A DNA stretch of 64,000 nt from Steinernema hermaphroditum (GCA_030435675.1 CM059624.1:8394769-8458768); one strand, 5' to 3'. Positions 43,093 to 54,965 are shown, counted from the stretch's first letter. Translations and numbers: made by a program. Notes: a model not told the origin generated them from the sequence alone.

Positions 43093-46063
43093 ATGCTCAC
43101 CGAGAAGTCCGGCGATACCGTAACCATCCGGCGTTTCTTCAGCCAGAAGCTCAGAGGCACTTCGGCGAAGGTGAGTTCACCTGCGGCGTGATGAATGAGG
43201 CCTTAGACGTTCCTACACTCGACTCTGACGTCGAAAAAGCCTATTTCCACCTTGAGAGGTGTTTTCGCCGAAAGGCCAATATTTATCAAAGTGCGCCTAA
43301 TTCGCTCTTATTGTGCCCCTTCGGACTGTTAGGTCGCCTCGAGCACCTCCGGTTGACTCCATGGCCCCAGATCCGCTCGTTTCCGCGAGTTGTCCCTTCT
43401 GAGAGGCTGCTCTCCGCTTGTGCCCCTACAAATCGAGAATGTTCCCATCCAGCAACTACATATCCTAGTACTTAAGTGCATTTCGTGTGACTGTTGGAAA
43501 TGCAAAAAAAAAGGTATCCACTCTGAAGACTCCGTCGATCTCTCTCAAAGGGTTTCCTCGGTTCCGAACATGAGTGAACGGTTTTCTAGAGGCGCTTTGC
43601 CTCCAGAAGGTCTACTTGGACATTCCGAACGGCGCTCCCCGGCTTAATCAGCGGAAACCTCTGGAATTCCTGCGAGGCTTCCTCGGACAGGTGTGTCCGG
43701 ACGTAGCCTCCTTCTGCCTCTTGGCCTCGCGCGCCTCACCTCCCCTGAGATGTTTTCGCGTGTTCCTTTCAATTACACCAACGCTAATTAGCTCTGCTCT
43801 CCTTCCCCTGCCTCTTTCAGCTTAAGAATCCGTCTTGAGCGCCCCCATCCTCGTCGGCCACCCTGGATCCGGCCTTTCCCAGGTGGGGCAGCATCTCTTT
43901 CCGCCGGGGTCAGGAAAACACGCCCAATCGAGATATTTACGCCCGTGGCAGAAGGTGTTCTCCCACACGAACGGACCGTTATCTGTTTTCCGCTGCGTTT
44001 ACAAGTGTTTTCAAGTGCCTAATGGAGTCGATTCCCTCGAAGAGGCAGAAAAGAAACTTTTCAGTACGTGAAAATGGAAATTTAGAATAGTCGCTCACGT
44101 ATTCATGGCGTTTCTGCGGAAATCAACGTGTTCCCCGAAACTGCCGTCCTTCCAGAGATCGTTTCTTTTATAATTTACGCTTCTAGAGATTTATCGTCGC
44201 TCGCTTTCTTCTTTGCTGCTAGGCACTAGATCCGCACTCCTGCTGACGATTCTCGCGCACTGTCCTCTGCTCTGATTGAGGGCTTCCCGGAGAACTTCCT
44301 CCCTAATCAGACGCAATTCTTCTCGACTTTTAATTGCGCCTGTCCTCAAAGGAGTCATTACCGGCATCGTCATTCCCTCCTCCGTCCTCCCCTGTTCACT
44401 CACCTCTCCTCCCCTCTTTGCCGTCTTCCTGCTTCTCGCTCCCCAGAAACCACTGAATCCGTTCCCGGTGGATGTTTGCATGTTTTTTCCGTCGCCACCT
44501 GGCAACTCCAATAATGGACAAAAAAACTCGAATCCCTTTGAACTTCGGCCGGTCTTCTGACCAAAATAGTCTGCCGGCACAAATCTCCTCGCACTTCGAG
44601 GGGATCGCACCCTCCGATGACACCAGCGATCGGGGGAAGGCGTTGTCACCTCGCGCCAGGCCAAATATTCGCGGTTCCCCTCCGTCCGGCTGTGCATTTC
44701 GAACGAAGCGGCAACGTGTGGCGCCTTCTGTCCGCTTCGGCGATTGTTTTGTAGTCGGGAGGGCCCGGCTCCTCTCGGCCGCCGTATCGCACTTCACCTA
44801 ATTGAATAAATTATGACCTTCCGAGGCGCGTTTCTATAGAGCCGTCCTGGCGACGCCGATCTTTTCCTCGGTGCCGGCTTCGGTGTTGTCAGGCGTCATT
44901 CGTGTACATCCATTGCTTTAGGAGAACTCGTCTTCCGCCTACATCCGCAAGCCGAGTAAGCTTTTCGAGGGCGCCCCTCCGATCGACCTTCCCCAGATCA
45001 GAGTAACCTCCGAGCGGAGAACGTCCATCTGCTCCAACCTCCGCTTCTCGAGGACCTTCAGCTCCGACTCCATCGACTCCCTCGAGAAACTGTGTCGGAA
45101 AGACCTCCGTCGTCGCCGCATCATGATGGAGCCCGAGGAAAGGCCTCAGGTGAGTGTCCCGTCCCCGAAGATTACCGTCTCCCTGCAGAACATCCCCATG
45201 GAGATGCTGCTCCTGAGCCCCACGTCCTCCACCTACCCTTCTCTGCGCTGCGTGGGCCGGTCCCGCACCGATCCGGAGAACGACACCGACACCCTCAGCC
45301 GCTCCCCGGGTGCCTCGGGGGAGAGTCCGAAGCTGAAGGCGCAACTCGATGTCAGGGTACGTTCCGCGCGGAACCAACCGTCTCAGGCTAACCCTTGTAG
45401 CTGAAACGCTCCTCGCCAGACCTCAGTGTCGACGCCAGTGGAGCGAAGCCACGAACGCTGAGCGAGGTCATCGGCCTGTCCGCCTACCAGCAAAAGCTGC
45501 TTCTCCAGTGCTGGCCCAACATCTACTCAACCGGTCTCAACGCGAACTTTGCCTCAAACATTTACCAGAATCTGTGCAACCGGAACGCGAAGGCAAAGCA
45601 GCTGATGCAGAAGGCCGACGGCGTCGCCGTCTTCTGCCAGAGCGACATCGATTGCACCACCCTCCACGCGAAGCTCACCCTCGAGCTTGTGGATACCGTA
45701 ATCCGGAGCCTTGATAAGTCCCCGCAGAACCTGCTCAACTACCTGCAGGAGATCGGCCTCTGCCACAAGGCCCTCAAACGCGAAGGGATGACCCTCAGCA
45801 TCTGGGACGACCTGGGTTTGCTGATCCTTCTAGCATCCCTCTAGCATCCCTACCGCGATCTTTCAGGAGACGCGATCCTCGACGGCGTCCGCCGCCACGA
45901 CGCCGTCCGGAAGCACAAAGAACTCCGCCGGGCGTGGCTCGGCGTTATCGCCTTCCTCACCGACAACCTGAAGCAGGGACAGAGCTCATTCCGTGCATCG
46001 CCCTCGATGTCGATGGACATCCCCGACTCATCAACCTCCTCGACCACTTCGCAGCAGCCCTGA
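43093..46063 (+). CDS. Nematode globin with long N-terminal extension
   Basis: Heme protein, probably in neurons, for O2/redox sensing or protection (inferred from other nematode globins). Exon 1 43093-43170 (MLTEKSGDTVTIRRFFSQKL) and a second near 43602-43691 (ALCLQKVYLDIPNGAPRLNQ) are joined by long introns to 44921 onward; these splices are my best phase-consistent choice and less sure than the rest. The extension is Ser/Arg-rich (RFSRTFSSDSIDSLEKL, LKRSSPDLSVDAS), with many potential kinase sites. The globin fold starts LSAYQQKLLLQCWPNIY, has distal His E7 in LHAKLTLELVDTVI, proximal His F8 in EIGLCHKAL, and helices G/H in IWDDLGDAILDGVRRHDAV and LRRAWLGVIAFLTDNLKQG. Both heme-contact His are present. 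A short Ser/Thr-rich tail follows; TGA 46061-46063. Confidence 0.85.
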
Positions 46064-46346
46064 TGTCATCTTCCCACTGTACATAGCTACATTCCATTGC
46101 TTCTCGATCTCCTCTCCCCGGCTCGTCCATTCGCGGCACCTTACACTCTCTTTCCGACATATCGCATAAACTATTTGATTAAACCTATAGATACATATAT
46201 TTACAGAATATTTCTAAAATTCTTTCTGTACAGACAAACTCGTATGGCGCGTCATTCGGGAAGTTCATGGAAGGACACTGCGTCGAAGTGAACGACAGGA
46301 GATTCTCGATATGATAAGTTGAGCAACAAGGGTTCCGTAGCAACGG

Positions 46347-47293
46347 TTAAACCAGTTCGTACCGAGGCTTCGCTATGACGTTAATGATCTGATTGCGCGT
46401 CTTCCGTGGACGTACGAAGATGGCGTAGGCGAGCGGCAAAAGTGCGAAGGAACTGAGCTTCAGTACGGTGGAAGTGCTTAAGACGTCGTCCCAACTCTTC
46501 AGATCGGAGAGAATATAGCCTGCCTGTACGCAGATGAAATTGTATGGTGCGAGTCCTAAAAGTACCACTAGCAAAGGGACAGAACTCCAGCTCAAACCGA
46601 TAAAAGCAGAAAACGCGAAAATTGGAAGTGGAATGTTGAGGAACGGAGCCACAATGTTCAGCAGCCAACTGGGCGAAATGGGGAACATCCTGGCGAAAAG
46701 AAGGAAAGGAAGAAGTCGGCTGGAGTTATCATCGATCTGAATAAATTCCTCAGGACGACTGAAATCCATAAGCGCAAACCTTCTTCTGTAAATAAGTGAG
46801 ACGTTCACCAAAGTAATAGAGGACGTATTCGCGGCCAAAAAGCTCCGAAAAGAGGTAGCACAGCATGGACCCTGCGGTGGTCAATGTGCACACTAGGAGG
46901 AACCCTTTCCACATGTCGAACAAGGCGCCGGCGATGACATTCTGGAAAGGTCGACAACAACAAATGAGCAAGAGAAAACAAATTGACTTACGAGGAAGAA
47001 TGAACCAGGAATGGCGAAGGTCTGCTTGAACAGGTACGTGCAGATAAAAGCGGTAGTAATGTAGGTAAAATGCTTCTTTTTGTAGGCTTGGAACCTCTCG
47101 GCGAGGCTCGTAAAGTTGTCAAACTGTTTCGGGAGTTGCCAAGACGGTGCCTCCGCTGAAGCGAGAGGTGCTGAGCTTGCGGAGAGCGGGACTTACGATC
47201 GTCGGCCTTCCATCCCGGCGCGTTGTAGAGCAGCGCCCAGAGGGCGAAGGTCGAGACGACGAAGATGAGGAGCGGGATCAGGAGTCGGGACAT
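46347..47293 (-). CDS. TMEM41/VTT-domain ER membrane protein
   Basis: Member of the VTT (DedA/SNARE-associated) family; TMEM41 proteins are ER lipid scramblases linked to lipoprotein and autophagosome biology. Four exons separated by 40-50-nt introns give a signal-anchor (MSRLLIPLLIFVVSTFALWA), the linker PKQFDNFTSLAERFQAYKKK, then YLFKQTFAIPGSFFL, NVIAGALFDMWKGFLLVC, SMLCYLFSELFGREYVLYYF, the conserved FARMFPISPSWLLNI with the family R-x-x-P-x-x-P, IPLPIFAFSAFIGL and GLAPYNFICVQAGYIL. The PYNFICVQ block favours TMEM41A. The C-terminus is basic (VRPRKTRNQ) and cytosolic by analogy. Length and topology agree with the family. Convergent with the globin gene, stop codons 283 bp apart. Confidence 0.87.
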
Positions 47294-49458
47294 TCTACCG
47301 CCTCATCACGGAGAGCGATTGAGACACTCCTGCAACGAAGGTCCTTTGTCTGCTCCGTAGACGTCTCGAGCGGTCGAAAGTCTGTCTGTGAGTCTCGGAC
47401 TGCGGCGAATGGGAAGCGCATTCTGGTGACCGGAGGGTCGCAATGGGTGCGAGAACGCGATATCCCCGAAACAGTCCGAAATCGGCGACAGAACCGGTGG
47501 CGAGCAGCGAAAGTTTGAGAAAGTCGCGAGAAAAATCGCGCGGAAGAGGATCGGATGAAGGCCGCGTGGAACCGTTCTTCCCAGGGGGCAACACAGAGTC
47601 CTTTCGCACGTCTCCTAGCAAGGTTGCAGAGCTGATCTACACCCTCAGCGCTTAGTCATGAGCTGAGGCCTGCAAACGTCCTCCCCAACCGCGAATTTCC
47701 ATGGCGATCAGGTGACCCCAAAGAGGAGTTTGCTCGCGAAGTTTTGTAGTCAAAGTAAACTGCAGAAAGCGCTGCACTAATTGGCGGTTGTATGTACAAA
47801 ATGGGGAACGCGCGACGTTGTTTGACCCCGTTTAAAACAATTATCTTTCGTCCCCATCGAAGACTGACCGACAGAACGTTCGCAGGGGATCAAAAACTAT
47901 CGAGAAACGTGGGGAACGAGGCGAGAAGTGATCTCAAGGAGCCGAGCTGTGAAGAAGGAGCCGGTAGTCAGCGGCGGAAGCGAAGAAAGACGGAAGGGAA
48001 ACAAAGGGGGCAAACAATCGGGACCAAAAAAGAGCTTTTCACGAAAAGTGATCCGCGGGCGCCAATTACGAGGCGCCCGGACGCGAGTGGACAGAAGCCC
48101 GAGGCGGAGGGAGCAATTGCGGTGGGCAGAAGAAGGCATCTGAAGCGATGGGAGGCGGAACGGGTTTGAGATCCCGACTGGATCTGAAAGGAGTAAGACA
48201 ATGGGAGACGAAGAATGGCGAGAATCGCCTCCGGCTATGGGAAGAAAGAGCGCGAGCGTTCGGATCGCGAAAACTCAGCCCAAAGCAACACGAGTCCACT
48301 CGGCCGATGACCCCGTCACTCCGAAGAAACCTTTGGAAGGGGAGGCCGATCCGATCGGATTAGGGCGCTTCCTCTCCGAAGCACCCCACTGAAAGAAGGC
48401 GAGCGGTTCCTGGGTGGACACCGGACAGAAAGCCTTGAATGGTCAGTCGGCTGTCATTATGCGCGCGAGGGGAATCGATTGATGGGAGAAGATTGGAAAG
48501 GACGCGCGGCGCTCTTTTGTTCCGAAGTTGCTGGAATCCGCCGACAAGCAGTGCCGAAGGAGTGGGGAGTACGGACAGCAAGGTGCAGGTGCCCCTCAGC
48601 TTGCATGCCTAATGACTGCGCGCGACCAATGACGCATTGCTAAGTGGTTCTCAAGGAAATTCATATTTATAGGCTGTTTTTAAAAGGCTCTTCTTGATGA
48701 CTAACATCCGAAGGTCTATTTTTGAATTCAGATTCCAGGAACAACTGTCACCGATGATAGAAATCGCTTTCCAAGCCTACAGAGCATCACATTCCGCTTG
48801 CACCAACTACATTCCATTTCAACAAAATATTTCGAATTTAGAATACATTTGTTTGTTTCGAATTTCGTTTCGATTTCCTCCGAATTGTCGTCAATTCTGA
48901 CTCACGTCGACGAGAACTGCGCCTCACGACCTGGGGGCTCTTGTCGAATATCTTCTTGAGCATTTAAAGTGTGCGGTCGGGAACAAGTTTGCGATGTTGA
49001 AAACTGATAAAAAACGTGTTCCAATGTTACAAACCTACCAGATAAAGAACAAGCCGTGCAACGAAAAGGTCCATGAATACCAAATGAACTCGGGAGTTAA
49101 TAGGCGAAAAGGATCAAACACAACACAAAAATCGCGAAAAAACGAAATCACTCAAGGAGCTCCTTGTCATCTTGAGGAAGACAGGAACAACTCCCGCACC
49201 GATAGCCTTGTGCGAGCATTCCGATTACAGTAAATGTGTACCACGAATTCCACAATTTTCCGAAATGCTCGAGGGAAGAGGGCCTTCGCGTTGCTCCGAT
49301 AGGGATCAAACACGATCAAACACAAACATAAACGTGTGCAAAACTCGATCAGCGATGATTTATGTAGTGTTTCAGCGTTAAATTAAATGCCGCCCACCCT
49401 CTGATATGCGGTTTGCATGCCGTTTGTATTGAAATCCATTATTTTTGTTTACTTTCAG
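47294..49458. other. Intergenic, no recognised gene
   Basis: About 2.2 kb; GC-rich and Arg-rich frames up to 48.6 kb, AT-rich after it. A short ATG-donor unit at 48150-48196 (MGGGTGLRSRLDLKG then GTAAGA) could be a first exon but has no continuation. Ends in the acceptor TTTACTTTCAG (49448-49458). Confidence 0.45.
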
Positions 49459-49616
49459 ATGTCCACCAGAAACAAGCAATTCGAGTCGTCCGGCGCCGTC
49501 GGCGTGTCCTGGGCCTTCTTCTCTCCGTCCCGATGTGCCGTGACTTCTCCCGCGCTCGCTCAATCGCACGTTCGGGACGTGATGTCGCCACGGCTCCCCA
49601 TCGCCTCGATGTTGAG

Positions 49617-50771
49617 ATGATTTCGCCGTCCACTTCGCGATCGACATTCGGACTCGGGCTTCGCCTTCATGTTTGTGGAAGGGCGACTTTTCGCGCAAGA
49701 CGTTTGCCAGTAGATGGGGTTTCCCTTTCTTTCGCTCGTGAGCACTCTGTGGAAGCACGGACGATCTGCGGGAGGAGAATTTCCGAACACATTTTGGATT
49801 CCGTAAGACATGGATTCCGAGAGGCATTTGATAAGAGGCCCAACTTCTCCGCAAACCTCACTATTCTCCAGGCAAGAAATCTGGAAATAATTCTCAATAT
49901 TTTTGTGCTTCAGGTCGGGAACGGAAGCGCTTCGGATGTGTACAGTCGTAGCAAATGCAGGGCTGCCGCCAAAGTCGGTGTCAGAGCCAAACTTGTAAGT
50001 GGTGTGCAGTTCTGATGTGACATTTATTGCTGTTGCGGATAGGTGAAACTGGGAACTGAAGCTACTCAACAAGAAATCGAAGCGGAGCTGCAAAGGCTGA
50101 ATGACGACTCTGACGTTGATGGGATCATTCTTCAGGCATGTATCCTGCTTGCTTTTCTTCATCAGAGCTTTTAGCTACCACTCGACTGCGTCAATCCAGT
50201 AGATGTGAATGCGGTAACCAATCGGATCGATCCCGAGAAGGACGTGGATGGCCTAACCCGGAAAAGCGTCGGTCGTCTCATGCGTGGGGAGCTCGACCCA
50301 TCACTGGTGCCCGGTACTGCCTCTGCCTGTGTGGAGTTGGCGAAGTCGGTTTGCGGAAAGGAAGGACTGCAGGGAAAGCACGTGGTGGTGGTTGGACGGT
50401 CGAGAATTGTCGGGTCCCCAACAGCGGCGTTGTTCCTCTGGCATGACGCTACAACAACCATCTGTCACTTGAAGACGCAAAATCTGAAGGATCTATGTCG
50501 CCTGGCTGACGTACTGGTCGTAGGAGTTGGAAGGCCGAATTTCGTGAGAGGCAAATGGGTGAAGCCGGGCGCCATCGTCATCGATTGCGGAGTTAACGTA
50601 GAAGCGACCGAAAGAAGAAGAGGGAAGCTGGTGGGCGATGTTCACTTCGAGGAGGCGAAGCACGTCGCTGGACATATCACGCCTGTTCCTGGAGGCGTTG
50701 GGCCGGTTACTGTAGCTGTGCTGATTAGAAATACGTTTTTGCGTGCTTTGCTTAGAAGACCGAAATGGTAA
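49617..50771 (+). CDS. Methylenetetrahydrofolate dehydrogenase/cyclohydrolase (MTHFD2/FolD type)
   Basis: Bifunctional one-carbon enzyme converting 5,10-CH2-THF to 10-formyl-THF. Exons 49617-49871, 49914-49994, 50043-50135 and 50175-50771 all splice in frame. Motifs: EARTICGRRISEHIL, NLTILQVGNGSASDVYSRSK (substrate-site Tyr-x-x-x-Lys form YSRSK), DDSDVDGIILQLPLDCVN, DPEKDVDGLTRKSVG, VPGTASACVELAK, GKHVVVVGRSRIVGSPTAAL (Rossmann GRSxxVGxP), DVLVVGVGRPNFV, GAIVIDCGVN and ITPVPGGVGPVTVAVL. The 85-residue first exon begins MISPSTSRSTFGLGLRLHVC, Arg/Ser-rich and without acids, suggesting a mitochondrial presequence. The start is unsure: the first ATG after the TTTCAG at 49458 is 49459 and opens another frame whose TGA overlaps ATG 49617. 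Introns 49872-49913 and 50136-50174 use GC donors. Confidence 0.92.
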
Positions 50772-51477
50772 GAATAAAATGGTCGATTTCTTCGGACTTT
50801 CCTTCTTGCGTTTGTATCGCCACCTTCGGGAATGCCGTGATGCCTTTCATGAACCTTGTGTTTGCTGCGCATTTTTGTAATTTTGTTCTACATGCTGAAG
50901 CACCGCGGAGCGCTAAACCGAAGGTCAAGTGCGAAGGGCGGCAAATTATTCCGACTGACTTAGAACGGACGATCAACACATGCGCAGATTAGGGTCGAAT
51001 TGTTTTGGCGGCTTCCTGTGAACTCGGATTAGCGGAGACGCCGCACAATCGGCGTAATTGGGCGTTGCGAGGCGCCTGATGGCGTCATACCGTCACAGGT
51101 GCCATTGACTTCGCCTAATTTGTCCGAACAGAGCGCTGCCTACCGTATCCCCTCTGCGTCCCCTGCCGGAGGCGTCCTTGGGCGCCTCCTTCAGGAGAAT
51201 CGGAAGTCCCTCTTGACGACGTTGTTCCGGAAATTGCGCATACCTAATTGGCCTTTCGGCGCGTCCCGATCGGTCGATTAGTGCCAAAGTGGAAAGGCGC
51301 CGCCGCGAGAAAGTGCAAACAGAAACTCTTACCCAACAAGTTTGCGCGCGCGATAGGGGGCCGCTGAGGTCGCCGCCGGAGTACAGACCTAATATGGGAC
51401 GCATATTGCCTAACCCCCCATTAAAGACGAATGTGGTGTTTATCACAGGTTTATCGTCTAAACTTTTATTGGTGAAA
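50772..51477. other. Intergenic between MTHFD and SIX genes
   Basis: 706 bp between convergent genes. Holds 3' regions of both and short frames without motifs; nothing else seen. Confidence 0.5.
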
Positions 51478-52302
51478 CTAGAGGATTTGTTGCTGATCGT
51501 AATCAGAGAATTTGGCGTTGGAACTACCGTAATCCATCATAATGTGGTGCGGGGGCTCAGGGGAGTAGTAGGGCTTGACCACTTCGTTTGAGGTTTTCTC
51601 TCGCTGGCGGCGGTTCTTGAACCAGTTTGCGATCTGAAATGGAGCCTTGAAGGGCGACTAGGCCTCGAGCAGACCTGTACGGGTTTGAGCTGCGTCTGGC
51701 GCGCGATCTCGCGTTTGTCTTCGAGCGAGGGGTATCGGTTCTTTTTGTAGAACTTCTGGAGGACCTTCCGGGAACTCTCCTTAAAGCTGTAGATCCTCTC
51801 CTGGCCGTCGGAGATCGTCAGGGGCGGGGGGTACTTCTTCCTGAGGCGGTATTTGTCGACCGCCACGAGTGCCTTATCCCTCTTTTTCGAAGTCTAAAAA
51901 GCGTTCGGTGATCGGGGTTCGGGAGCCTTCGGGATGCACCTCCGCGTACTTGGCCTCGTACCAGAGGTTCTGTAGCTCCTCGTGGTACATCGGGTCGAAC
52001 TTGTTCGACTCGATGAAAGCGGCGAACTCGGCGAAGTGCTCCCTGTGGAGCAGAACGAGGAGGTAGGCCCTCTGCACGGAACTGGAGTGAGCCGTGTAGT
52101 GGAGCAGGTTGGGGTCCGACTGGAACAACTCGTAGAGCTTGTCGCACTCTCGACTCAAGTAGAGACTTTCGCAGATTACGTCGACCTGAACGAGGTGAAG
52201 CCATGCTCGGGGACTACAGTATACCTGTTCGGCATTGAAGTACATGGTGAAGGGAGAGACGTCGTGAGAGGGCCAGTCGTAGGGCTGTGGGTACTTGGCC
52301 AT
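51478..52302 (-). CDS. SIX-family homeobox transcription factor (SIX4/5-like)
   Basis: DNA-binding developmental regulator. Four exons with 43-45-nt introns: MAKYPQPYDWPSHDVSPFTM..NAEQ / VDVICESLYLSRECDKLYEL..LWYEAKYAE / TSKKRDKALVAVDKYRLRKKYPPPLTISDG..KPVQ / IANWFKNRRQREKTSNEVV...QQQIL, stop at 51478-51480. The SIX domain is recognised by VDVICESL, FAAFIESNKF, LQNLWYEAKYAE and AVDKYRLRKKYPPP. The homeodomain (QERIYSFKESSRKVLQKFYK, NRYPSLEDKREIARQTQL) has recognition helix WFKNRRQR. The FYKKNRYPS helix-2 region is closer to SIX4/5 (UNC-39 class) than to SIX1/2 or SIX3/6; this subclass call is tentative. ATG 52302 is the first clear start, but the frame is open upstream (SDYANLTTNQVSPP) after an acceptor-like GACAG, so an upstream coding exon is possible. 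Confidence 0.92.
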
Positions 52303-52718
52303 CGGAGGGGACACCTGATTCGTCGTCAGATTTGCATAATCGCTGTCGGAAGGGGCGGAGCGGCGGCGTGGGTGGCCCCAGAGCCTCCTGAGATGGCCAT
52401 AATTGCCTTTCTTCGGCGGCGAGGAGGGGCGACGGCGACGCGCAAGGCTCGAATTTCGCTCTCGAGGTTACGGTAGTCATCTAATTAGGGACGAAGAGTC
52501 AGTAGGACGAAATCTGACGCCTTTTTCGCTGCTCAATAGTGAGAAAAATATTGTCTCCACTTCTGGAGACCGAAGCGGTTAGGGGCGCGTGCGGGCGAGG
52601 CGCCAGGTGGAAACGGAGCCCCGCGGAGAGCGCGAACAAACTTGCTTATCTGATCTCGGACATCTGCGGCACTAATCGACTAATTATTTATTGTCTTATT
52701 ACGGGGAAATGGAGGACA
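52303..52718. other. Gap between the SIX gene and MAM gene 2
   Basis: About 400 bp on the 5' side of the SIX gene and the 3' side of MAM gene 2. Frames here (for example 52214-52480 minus) are Pro/Arg-rich without motifs; may include the SIX 5' leader or a first exon. Confidence 0.4.
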
Positions 52719-54965
52719 TCAAAGTTGGCACGAGGGGGCGCCGAGACGGACGTTGGCGATGGCGAGCCACTTAAACTTCTGCCACTGCGTTGCCACGAAG
52801 AAGATCTGAAAGAGGTTCCAGGAATCGGAGACTCATGTGATTCACCTTCTTGGTTCGCCTGGGGAGGAAGGCGGTCTCGTTCTTGCGCCAGAAGACGCGT
52901 TTGTCGATCTGGGGGATCTCGTACGGACAGTTGGCCAGACTGTCCAGGCAGACCTGCAGGGAGATCGCGCGCGCCCTCCGGTAAACGTCGAAGAGGAGCG
53001 TCGCATCGGCGTTCAGGCTGAAAGGCGACGACTCGAGGACGTACACCCGCCGTCCCTTCAGGGAGTCCAGCGCGTTATCGGTGCCCACGTAGGCATAGCC
53101 CTCTGAAAGGGAACAGGCGATCGAGGGGACCGAAAGGCGCCGGGGCTCACCGGAAGAGGTTTCACTGGTGCGTATTCCCGTGAGGAAGTTGCCGACGCGT
53201 CCCTTAGCCACTTTCCACTCACCGTACCTGCAAGCAGCGAAGGTAACAGCAGCGAAGAAGAAACTGACTTGTAGCCGAAGAGGTCCGACATGCCGTTGCG
53301 GTACTTGCAGAGATCGAGCGAGAAATCGCAGCCAATCAGCTCGCAGTTGGACATTTTGTGGATGGGGAGGCTCTGTTCGTCCTCGGGGGCGTTCGATTCC
53401 TCGAAGGAGATTTGCAACGTGCCGGGGTTGGTGGGAGGCTTCGGCTGGATCCTGACAGCCACCAGCGACTTCTGGTCTTTCTCAATGGGGAAGGACGACT
53501 GGAAGGTCGGATCGCCCCTGGCGGCAGCGGACACGGCGTTTCCCTCCACGGAGTCGCCACCACAAAACTCGGCCTCGTACTCGACGTCGTCGATGGCGAA
53601 GAGGGAGGGCGACGTGAAGCCGCCGGCGATGATCTCCACGAAGAAGGGGTACTTCTCCGGATTGACCACGTTCACACGCACCTCCTCGAAGTTGTAGTTG
53701 ATGACCTGCAATCAGAGTCCAGAAGAGCCTCGGAAGGGCGATCACCTCAGTGCACGCGCGGATCTCTGAGTCCCGAGTGCAAACGCGAAGGGTGATGTTC
53801 TCCGAGGTCTTCCAGTGCCTGAATCCTCTTTAGGGACGTATTCCGCCGTTTACCCACCTGAATCTAAGCTTCCCGTCGCCCTTCTGGCAGGCGATCTTCG
53901 CCTCGACGGCGGCCTGGTACTCCTTCGGTTTGCCGAAGGGCTCGCCGACGAACAAGAAGGCGCCATTGGGCAGCGAGCCCTCGGGACGCCGCGTCATTTC
54001 GCGAAAGGTCCTCTCGAATTTCTCCCCTGAGGAGCGGAACTTCGCGCGTCGGAAGGGGAGCTTCTCGAAGGGGGCGTTGTGAAACCTGAGACCAATGATG
54101 GGAAACGAGTCCGAAATTCAAACGAGTCCGAGTCCGGACTCGAAAAATTTTTTCGGACTCGAGTCCAAAACGAGTCCGAATATAAATCCAAATTTTGGCG
54201 GAAAAGTTGGAAATTGGTAGTGTTTTCACTGGATCTGCTACAAAAATACTTCGAAACGGACAAAACCCATACGAAAGAGCGCGCAAACAGTCCACCGTAA
54301 TCAGCCGTTGCAAATAAAATCGGGGCGCGGCGGGACTCGTTTCGAATTTTCAAACGAGTCCGAGTCGGGACTTGATGCCCAAAAACCCATCCAATCCGAA
54401 TCCGAGTCTCGAGTCCGGACCAACGAGTCCGGACTCATTTTCGGACTCGTTCCGATCTCTGCCTGAGACCTTCTGTACCGATGCTGGGTCCAAGATGCCT
54501 ACCTGCAACGCTCTCCCTTCTTGAAGTTGCAGAAGACGCTGCCGGCATCCCCGGCATCGCCAGCGTCTATGAACTCCGTGATCTCGGTGCAGCCGAGGAA
54601 CTCGAAGGCCGTTCGGATTCCGTTGGAGCAATCGACGGCCGCATCTCCGAAGGTGTTCGTCGGCGCCTCAGTGCTCCAGGCGCCGGGGAGCTCATCGGAG
54701 GATTCCGAATCCAGCGAGTTGGCGCTCGCGGGCACCCCGCTGAAGAGGGGCGAGCCGAAGGAGGATGCTGAGGAGGGCTGCTGCTGCTTCTGGACGCCCT
54801 GGCCGAAGTAATTCCCGTAGGGGGAGAGCCCTGGCCCGTAGGCGCCCATCGGAGGCTGACACGCGAGAGCCACTTCAGGATAAATCTCTTTATTAGGACG
54901 AACAACTGCGGAGACGCACCGTGGAGGAGGGCGGCGGCCAGAAGGGGCTTCAGAAGGGAGACCAT
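52719..54965 (-). CDS. Secreted MAM-domain-type protein, gene 2
   Basis: Extracellular protein of the MAM type (adhesion or matrix). Exon 1 encodes a signal peptide (MVSLLKPLLAAALLH) that splices across a 47-nt intron to VALACQPPMGAYGPGLSPYG, a Pro/Gly/Gln/Ser linker, then the first Cys module (DCSNGIRTAFEFLGCTEITE..GSVFCNFKKGERC). Later exons give FLFVGEPFGKPKEYQAAVEA, RVCTRDSEIRACTE, VNVVNPEKYPFFVEIIAGGF..AIDDVEYEAEFC, then a second module (CELIGCDFSLDLCKYRNGMS, EGYAYVGTDNALDSLKGRRV, VCLDSLANCPYEIP) ending FFVATQWQKFKWLAIANVRL. Repeated features (Cys-DF/NF-x-C start, A-I-D/A-N-V near the end of each module) are those of MAM domains. Stop 52719-52721. It is a tandem paralogue of gene 1, whose module endings it shares. 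No TM segment at the end, so secreted. Confidence 0.8.
54095..54465. repeat. CGAGTCCGGACTCG-rich repeat in an intron of MAM gene 2
   Basis: The palindrome GAGTCCGGACTC and half units CGAGTCCGA recur about a dozen times across 54110-54180 and 54345-54460, in opposite orientations, flanking about 160 bp of AT-rich DNA. Resembles a small element with satellite-like inverted ends. It makes this intron (about 400 nt) much longer than its neighbours. Confidence 0.65.
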
